Source: Natronolimnohabitans sp. A-GB9
Lineage (GTDB): Archaea > Halobacteriota > Halobacteria > Halobacteriales > Natrialbaceae
DNA: 47,173 bases
Direction of reading: 5' to 3'
Assembly: GCF_030848565.1 (NCBI RefSeq)
Contig: NZ_JAVDDV010000022.1
Location: 1-47,173, forward strand
The position numbers were made by a program, and so were the translations under genes. Numbering within the stretch: the stretch's first letter is position 1; each line of letters opens with the position of its first letter. Below are positions 42,890-47,173 of this stretch, piece by piece. Below the pieces are notes generated by a model. It was not told where the DNA came from. It made no database searches and saw only the letters and a program-made list of their open reading frames with translations.

Positions 42890-43312
42890 ATGAGTGACCA
42901 CATCCTCGTTCCCTACGACGGATCGGAGCCGGCCGAATCGGCACTCGAGTACGCGTTCGAGAACTTTTCCGACGCCGACGTTACCGCGTTGTACGTCCTC
43001 TCGGTTCCGGAGGGGTACTGGGGAGCGTTCGAAGGCGCCGACGACGAGATCAGCGACGAGGCCCGCAAGCGGGGTGAGTCGGTCCTCGAGGAAGCGACGG
43101 CGGTCGCCAAAGAGCACGACATCGACGACTTCGAGACCGAACTCGCCTCTGGAACGCCGGACCACGAGATCGTCGCTCGAGTCGAAGAAGAGGCGTACGA
43201 CACCGTCGTGATCGGAAGCCACGGTCGGGAAGGTGTCTCCCGGATCCTGCTCGGCAGCGTCGCGGAGAACGTCGTCCGTCGGGCCCCCGTTCCCGTTATG
43301 GTCGTTCGCTGA
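42890..43312 (+). CDS. Universal stress protein (single domain)
   Basis: 140 residues, MSDHILVPYDGSEPAESALEYAFEN, insertion EGYWGAFEGADDEIS, loop GSHGREGVSRILLGS, ending VVRRAPVPVMVVR. First of three tandem same-strand usp genes, but the 117- and 121-nt gaps and separate promoters argue against one operon. Most similar in layout to the copy at 13127. Confidence 0.92.
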   Translation: MSDHILVPYDGSEPAESALEYAFENFSDADVTALYVLSVPEGYWGAFEGADDEISDEARKRGESVLEEATAVAKEHDIDDFETELASGTPDHEIVARVEEEAYDTVVIGSHGREGVSRILLGSVAENVVRRAPVPVMVVR

Positions 43313-43419
43313 CTTCCCCGTCCGCCGTCACTCTCGTCGCGGCGTCCACATGACAGCATCGTCGCCATCGAATCGGCGAGTCGTCAACCGTTTCAGTCCC
43401 CGACCACTCGTCAAACGTA

Positions 43420-43429
43420 CGAACGTTCG
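43420..43429 (+). promoter_or_regulatory. Palindrome CGAACGTTCG directly before a usp start
   Basis: Perfect 10-bp palindrome abutting the ATG at 43430; contains the CGAAC/GTTCG half-sites seen at 13102 and 17901. Confidence 0.35.
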
Positions 43430-43909
43430 ATGACCGACGACGACCGAGACGAAGACGAGTTCGAATCGATCCTCGTGGCGACCGACGGCAGCGACGCCGC
43501 GAACGCGGCCCTCGAGCGGGCATTGGACCTGGCCGAGAGAACGGGTGCAACCGTAGACGTCCTCTCCGTGGTCGATACATCCTCGAATCCGATGCGGTTC
43601 GGCGTGACTGACGTCGCAGAACTCCACCGGACCACGGAAACGCTCGTCGACGAGATCGTCGCGACCGTCGCAGGCCGTGAGGTCGAGATCCACGGAGCGA
43701 TCCGTCGTGGTCGCCCCGTAGACGTAATTCTCGCGTACGCAAGCGAGAACGAACTCGACGTGATCGTCGTCGGCCGAACGGGGCGTGGAAGCGTCACAGA
43801 AGCGCTGCTCGGCAGCACTGCCGATCGACTGATCCGACAGGCCTCGGTTCCCGTGATCGTCGTCCCGGACGACGCTGACGACGAAGACGAGTCAGTCGGA
43901 CTGCTGTGA
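43430..43909 (+). CDS. Universal stress protein (single domain)
   Basis: 159 residues with an acidic N-terminal tail (MTDDDRDEDEFE), then SILVATDGSDAANAALERALDLAERTG, loop GRTGRGSVTEALLGS, ending VPVIVVPDDADDEDE. ATP loop intact. A different subgroup from its tandem neighbours (no central insertion). The last codons and stop overlap the damaged family B element that follows. Confidence 0.92.
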   Translation: MTDDDRDEDEFESILVATDGSDAANAALERALDLAERTGATVDVLSVVDTSSNPMRFGVTDVAELHRTTETLVDEIVATVAGREVEIHGAIRRGRPVDVILAYASENELDVIVVGRTGRGSVTEALLGSTADRLIRQASVPVIVVPDDADDEDESVGLL

Positions 43910-43974
43910 GTTAGTGCCAGCATACCGCGAGTTCGCGACCGACGTCTCACTGGCTGCTATCCAACAGTATGAGC
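43897..43974. repeat. Family B element, right half preserved
   Basis: The right part (GCGAGTTCGCGACCGACGTC ... GCTGCTATCCAACAGTATGA) matches 30570; the left arm is replaced by GTCGGACTGCTGTGA, which also encodes the end of the usp gene. Confidence 0.75.
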
Positions 43975-44030
43975 GGTGAGAATCGTGGCAAGGATTTACG
44001 CTTCGGACACGCGAACGACGAGACAGTACG

Positions 44031-44453
44031 ATGTCCCAGACGATTCTGGTCCCACACGACGGCTCGGAACACGCACAGGCGGCGTTCGAGTACGCACTCG
44101 AGACGTTTCCGAACGCACGGATCGTCCTCTTTCACGCGATCGATCCGTTCGAAGTGACACCAGACGAGGCCGGACTACCTCGGCTGACCGAGGAGTGGCA
44201 CGACCAGCAGCGAGCCGATGCCGACGACCTCTTTGCGAACGCGCGTCGGGATGTCGAGGAGGGGTCGGCGACGATCGAGACGGACACCGCTGTCGGCAAC
44301 CCACCACAGACGATCGTCGCCTACGTCGCCGAGTCCGATGTCGACCAGGTGGTGATGGGCAACCGCGGTCCAGGCGGTCCGGACCGACCGCTCGGCAGCA
44401 CCGCCGAACTCGTTGTCAGACGCGCCGACGTGCCGGTAACGGTCGTCCGATAG
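44031..44453 (+). CDS. Universal stress protein (single domain)
   Basis: 140 residues, MSQTILVPHDGSEHAQAAFEYALETFPNARIV, insertion EVTPDEAGLPRLTEE, loop GNRGPGGPDRPLGS (one residue shorter than usual between the second Gly and GS), ending VVRRADVPVTVVR. ATP binding is likely but the loop is atypical. Followed after 62 nt by the ZIP gene. Confidence 0.9.
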   Translation: MSQTILVPHDGSEHAQAAFEYALETFPNARIVLFHAIDPFEVTPDEAGLPRLTEEWHDQQRADADDLFANARRDVEEGSATIETDTAVGNPPQTIVAYVAESDVDQVVMGNRGPGGPDRPLGSTAELVVRRADVPVTVVR

Positions 44454-44515
44454 CGCGTTCTCTACGTTCCCGGAACTATCAACAAGCGTAAAAGGGGTGC
44501 GTGGCGAGAAATAGT

Positions 44516-45316
44516 ATGATCGAAACGGGCCTTTGGGTCGTCCTGGCGGCGGGGGTGTTTACGGCGATCATCTGTGGGCTCGGAACGGTTCCGTTTTTCT
44601 TCGTCGACGAGGTCAGCGACCGGGTCACCGTCGTTCTCTGGGGGCTCGCGGGTGGCATCATGTTGTTCGCATCCGTGTTCGGCTTCATCGTCGAGGGCCT
44701 CGGCGAGGGAACGCTCACGCAGGTCGGCACCGGTCTCCTCGTCGGTATCGTCCTCGTCGTCGCCGCCGATCGACTCATCTCCGGCTACGAGTTCCAACCA
44801 CATGAGATGCCCGACGCCGACTTCCGCAAACTCGTCTTGATCGTCGGCGTCCTGACCGTTCACAGCTTCCCCGAAGGCGTCGCTCTCGGCGTCGCCTTCG
44901 CCGATCTCGGCGTCGAAGGCGATCTGATCGTCGGCGGGCTAGCGATACCGGCGCTGGCGATTTTCATCACGATCGCGATCTCGATTCAAAACATTCCTGA
45001 AGGGCTGGCCGTCGCGATCCCACTGCACACCTACGGGCTGTCGAACTGGAAAATCTTCGGCTGGGCCGTTTTCTCGAGTATCCCACAGCCGATCGGCGCT
45101 GGTATCGCGTACGTGTTCGTCACGTTCGCTCGTGAATTCCTCCCCTTCGGTTTCGGGTTTGCGGCTGGCGCGATGATCTACCTCGTCTTACACGACATCT
45201 TTCCCGAAGCCCTCGATCACGGCGCGGAGCTACCCGGAAACGGACGGCGCGAACTGGCCGCCGGAATCGCCCTCGGCGTCGCGATCATGGTCCCCGTCAT
45301 GGTGCTGACGGAGTGA
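44516..45316 (+). CDS. ZIP-family divalent metal transporter
   Basis: 266 residues, about eight TMs. Metal-binding helices: TVHSFPEGVALGVAFADLG (about 124-142) and ISIQNIPEGLAVAIPL (about 156-171), the two PEG motifs of ZIPs. LVLHDIFPEALDHG follows later. Typically imports Zn2+, Fe2+ or Mn2+. The start at 44516 (MIETGLW) lies 24 nt from a TATA-like cgtaaaag. Confidence 0.88.
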   Translation: MIETGLWVVLAAGVFTAIICGLGTVPFFFVDEVSDRVTVVLWGLAGGIMLFASVFGFIVEGLGEGTLTQVGTGLLVGIVLVVAADRLISGYEFQPHEMPDADFRKLVLIVGVLTVHSFPEGVALGVAFADLGVEGDLIVGGLAIPALAIFITIAISIQNIPEGLAVAIPLHTYGLSNWKIFGWAVFSSIPQPIGAGIAYVFVTFAREFLPFGFGFAAGAMIYLVLHDIFPEALDHGAELPGNGRRELAAGIALGVAIMVPVMVLTE

Positions 45317-45367
45317 GACCGGCCACTGTCGTCAGTATCGCAACCCACGGATTCGGTTATGTATCTC

Positions 45368-45392
45368 GGACCGTCAGAGCAGACCGTATGAG
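45368..45392. repeat. Family A end fragment
   Basis: GGACCGTCAGAGCAGACCGTATGAG between convergent ZIP and double-usp genes; arms GGACCGTC and CAGACCGTATGA. Confidence 0.5.
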
Positions 45393-45429
45393 AAAACTCG
45401 AGACCATACCGGACATCTTCGACCGTCGG

Positions 45430-46305
45430 TTACGGTAACAGTCGTCGAAGTCGCGAGGGTACCGGATCGTACCGCCGGGCCAGAATAACCGTTCCAGCGG
45501 CGTGTCTCCCGACCGCTTCGGAGACGGTCCCGAGAAGCTTTCGCTGGATCAGTCCACCCCGCGAAACCCCGAGGACGGTGACGTCGTGCTCGGTCGTCCA
45601 ATCGGTGATCGCACCCGCGACGTCGTCGCGCTCGACGAATTCGCGGTCGACCGATCGAACGCCGTCAAACGTCGTCGTCGTGCCCTCCAGTATCGCTCTC
45701 GCCTCCTCTCGGGATATCTCCGGTTCTTCCGGATCGAATACGTGTAACAGCGTGACTGACGCGTCGTTCCGTCGAGCGATCGACGCGGCCGCCTCGGACG
45801 CGAGCGCTTCGTGTGGACCGCCGGCGACTGGAACGAGTACCGACTCGATATCGTCGGGGCGTGGTGTCTTGATCCGCTCGACGAGCACGTCACACTCGGC
45901 GTTTCGCAGTACCTTGTCGATGTGGCTCCCCAGAATGATGTCCTGTCGCGGCGGCCGACCGCGCCATCCCAGTAGGATCGTCTCGACATCGTACTCCGAG
46001 ACTGCCCCGACGATCCCCGTCGCGACACCGCGTGCGATCCGGATCCGGTGATCGACCGGCACACCGTGATCCTCAACGCGTGTCGCCATTTCCTGAAGCA
46101 ACTCCTCGGTTTCCTCCTCTAGGAGATATCGTCGACCGTCCTGCAATGAGAGCTGTGACGGAACCTCGAGGACGTACATGAGAAGAATTCGATAGGAGTG
46201 ATCAGTAGCGATATCGATCGCGGTCTCGAGCTGTCGCTCGGCCGTTTCGACGTTCGCGACCGGAACGAGCAACGTCCCGTCTGCGTTCGAAGGAGTCTCA
46301 GTCAT
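45430..46305 (-). CDS. Divergent tandem universal stress protein
   Basis: 291 residues, MTETPSNADGTLLVPVANVETAERQLETA. First half ~1-150 with loop GWRGRPPRQDIILGS; second half ~155-291 (IESVLVPVAGGPHEALASEAA) with degraded loop GVSRGGLIQRKLLGT. Asp in the usual VPTDGS is missing in both halves (LVPVANVE, LVPVAGGP). Similar Usp-like domains occur attached to transporters. Start chosen at ATG 46305 over TTG 46314. Confidence 0.85.
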   Translation of the reverse strand: MTETPSNADGTLLVPVANVETAERQLETAIDIATDHSYRILLMYVLEVPSQLSLQDGRRYLLEEETEELLQEMATRVEDHGVPVDHRIRIARGVATGIVGAVSEYDVETILLGWRGRPPRQDIILGSHIDKVLRNAECDVLVERIKTPRPDDIESVLVPVAGGPHEALASEAAASIARRNDASVTLLHVFDPEEPEISREEARAILEGTTTTFDGVRSVDREFVERDDVAGAITDWTTEHDVTVLGVSRGGLIQRKLLGTVSEAVGRHAAGTVILARRYDPVPSRLRRLLP

Positions 46306-46474
46306 CGTTACCAATCGACTGAACGTTCTCCATCGTAATCATTGTCCGCCACTGCGCTATCGGACTGCGCCACTCCCGCACCGACTGCAGGCGACTCATT
46401 CATCACACTTCAGCCGATCTCTGACTTCCCCTACCGTCCGCGGGTTTATCCGATATGCCGCGGCCAACCGGAGT

Positions 46475-46897
46475 ATGTCGTCTCGACACCGTTCGACGCG
46501 ACGTACCGTCCTCCGAACGATCGGTTCCCTCAGTATCGCGACGGTCGCCACGTCGGCAGCTGCTAGCGCACGCGGCGATTCCGACGATACGATACCGGCC
46601 AACGACTCGCCATCGACCCCACTCGATACGACACGCTACGTCGCCGTCGTCGACCGCATCGTCGACGGCCGCCACGTCGTCTTGCTTCTTGAGCGCGACG
46701 GTGACCTCGTCGATCAACACGTCGCTCCGCGATCGAAACTCGAGGACGTCGACGAAGGCGCTATCCTGCAGGTCGTCCTACAGGACGACGAACTTCTCAC
46801 GGCACAACAGCTTTCGAAACGACCGGGCCGAAGTGCGACCGACGAGTCGCCTCGAGATCGGCTCGATGACCTCGTTTCGTCGACCGAAGCGACATAA
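46475..46897 (+). CDS. Tat-signal DUF3006-like protein
   Basis: 140 residues. Tat motif STRRTVLRTIG (7-17) then an Ala-rich region ending SAAASARG. Residues ~53-115 match DUF3006: RYVAVVDRIVDGRHVVLLLE, then VDEGAILQVVLQDDELLTAQQ, a small beta barrel of unknown function that often accompanies ComEC-like metallo-beta-lactamase genes; none is seen here. Probably exported folded. TATA-like gtttatccg (46442-46450) is ~29 nt upstream. Confidence 0.78.
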   Translation: MSSRHRSTRRTVLRTIGSLSIATVATSAAASARGDSDDTIPANDSPSTPLDTTRYVAVVDRIVDGRHVVLLLERDGDLVDQHVAPRSKLEDVDEGAILQVVLQDDELLTAQQLSKRPGRSATDESPRDRLDDLVSSTEAT

Positions 46898-47049
46898 CGT
46901 CCCGACACTCGAGTCCCGTGTGGACACAGTGATCGGATTCCAAACTCGAACACAACCTGAGGCGGAACAGAAGCAGTTCGTTCCCCAACAGTCAATTGTC
47001 AGTGGATTGAATCGCACGTAGCAGTCGCTATGGTATGAAGAGTATGAGT

Positions 47050-47171
47050 AGAAGCGGCGAGTCGCTTTTCCCAGAGGGTCTCCCACTCCAGTACTCACCG
47101 ACACGCAGGCGGGCTTATCTTCCGTGTTCGGGATGGGTACGGGAGGATCCCCACCGCTGTGGCCGCTGTAA
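47050..47171 (-). rRNA. rrf: 5S ribosomal RNA
   Basis: Read on the minus strand it begins TTACAGCGGCCACAGCGG, continues CCCGTACCCATCCCGAACAC and GGAAGATAAGCCCGCCTGCG, and ends CTCGCCGCTTC; AGCGGC/GCCGCT form helix I. This is the standard haloarchaeal 5S of about 122 nt. The 23S and 16S genes should lie beyond the right edge. Nothing resembling a tRNA was found in the 46898-47049 gap. Confidence 0.92.
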
Positions 47172-47173
47172 TG

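Noticed and set aside
342-45392. CRISPR array as explanation of the repeats
   Set aside because: The repeats are dispersed, palindromic, of 75-114 bp and separated by genes; no regular spacing or spacers, and no cas genes.
46898-47049. tRNA-Cys downstream of 5S, as in many haloarchaea
   Set aside because: No cloverleaf or T-loop signature can be formed on the minus strand.

Overview
The window is chromosomal DNA of a halophilic archaeon. The base composition is GC-rich (TCGA/GTCGAC-rich words), the proteins are very acidic, TATA boxes sit about 25-30 nt ahead of start codons with almost no leader, and several haloarchaea-specific families occur (halophilic [2Fe-2S] ferredoxin with acidic insertion, HTH-10/bacterio-opsin-activator regulator, HalOD1 domain, wHTH of the DUF7344 type). 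The 3' edge holds a 5S rRNA on the minus strand, so an rRNA operon lies just beyond the right border. The proteins look like the Natrialba/Haloterrigena/Natrinema side of the haloarchaea, but I cannot fix the genus from sequence alone.

Layout. 1-300: AT-richer 3' fragment of a small membrane protein. 480-12977: MgtC-like membrane protein with a possible leader ORF, DUF2267 protein, HAD phosphatase, a divergent dienelactone-hydrolase-like/phosphoribosyltransferase pair, a four-CBS protein with a ribosome-hibernation-like C-terminus, a Usp, YwbE-like protein, Dph6-like ATPase, glycosyltransferase, two-RCK K+ channel, a duplicated membrane protein, YdjM-like protein. 13127-29673: Usp genes alternating with PPOX-fold flavoproteins, nicotinate phosphoribosyltransferase, SagB-like nitroreductase, Hsp20, a CofE fragment, AMP phosphorylase (DeoA), a cupredoxin lipoprotein, glycerol dehydrogenase, a lipid kinase and a PAC2 protein. 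29847-41570: ferric-reductase-like membrane protein, ClC channel, a Usp-Usp-ferredoxin fusion, TIM-barrel isomerase, third PPOX protein, Ca2+-type P-ATPase, thiolase/DUF35 pair with a divergent SDR, double Usp. 41703-46897: HTH-10 regulator, HalOD1 protein, three tandem Usp, ZIP transporter, double Usp, Tat-exported DUF3006 protein.

The unifying theme is stress/dormancy physiology. There are 15 Usp genes (19 Usp domains) in 46 kb, mixed with Hsp20, CBS/HPF, PRTase plus alpha/beta hydrolase, PncB, nitroreductase, PPOX, ferredoxin and a P-type cation ATPase. This set closely resembles the bacterial hypoxia/dormancy (DosR/Anr-type) gene complement.

The second striking layer is non-coding. About two dozen copies or fragments of two related palindromic element families (A, about 75-95 bp, ends TSATACGG; B, about 113 bp, ends TSATACTG) fill the intergenic spaces. 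In a dozen or more genes the stop codon itself is the terminal TGA of an element. A third, MITE-like palindrome carries the apparent TATA box of a usp gene. No transposase, CRISPR array or tRNA was found.
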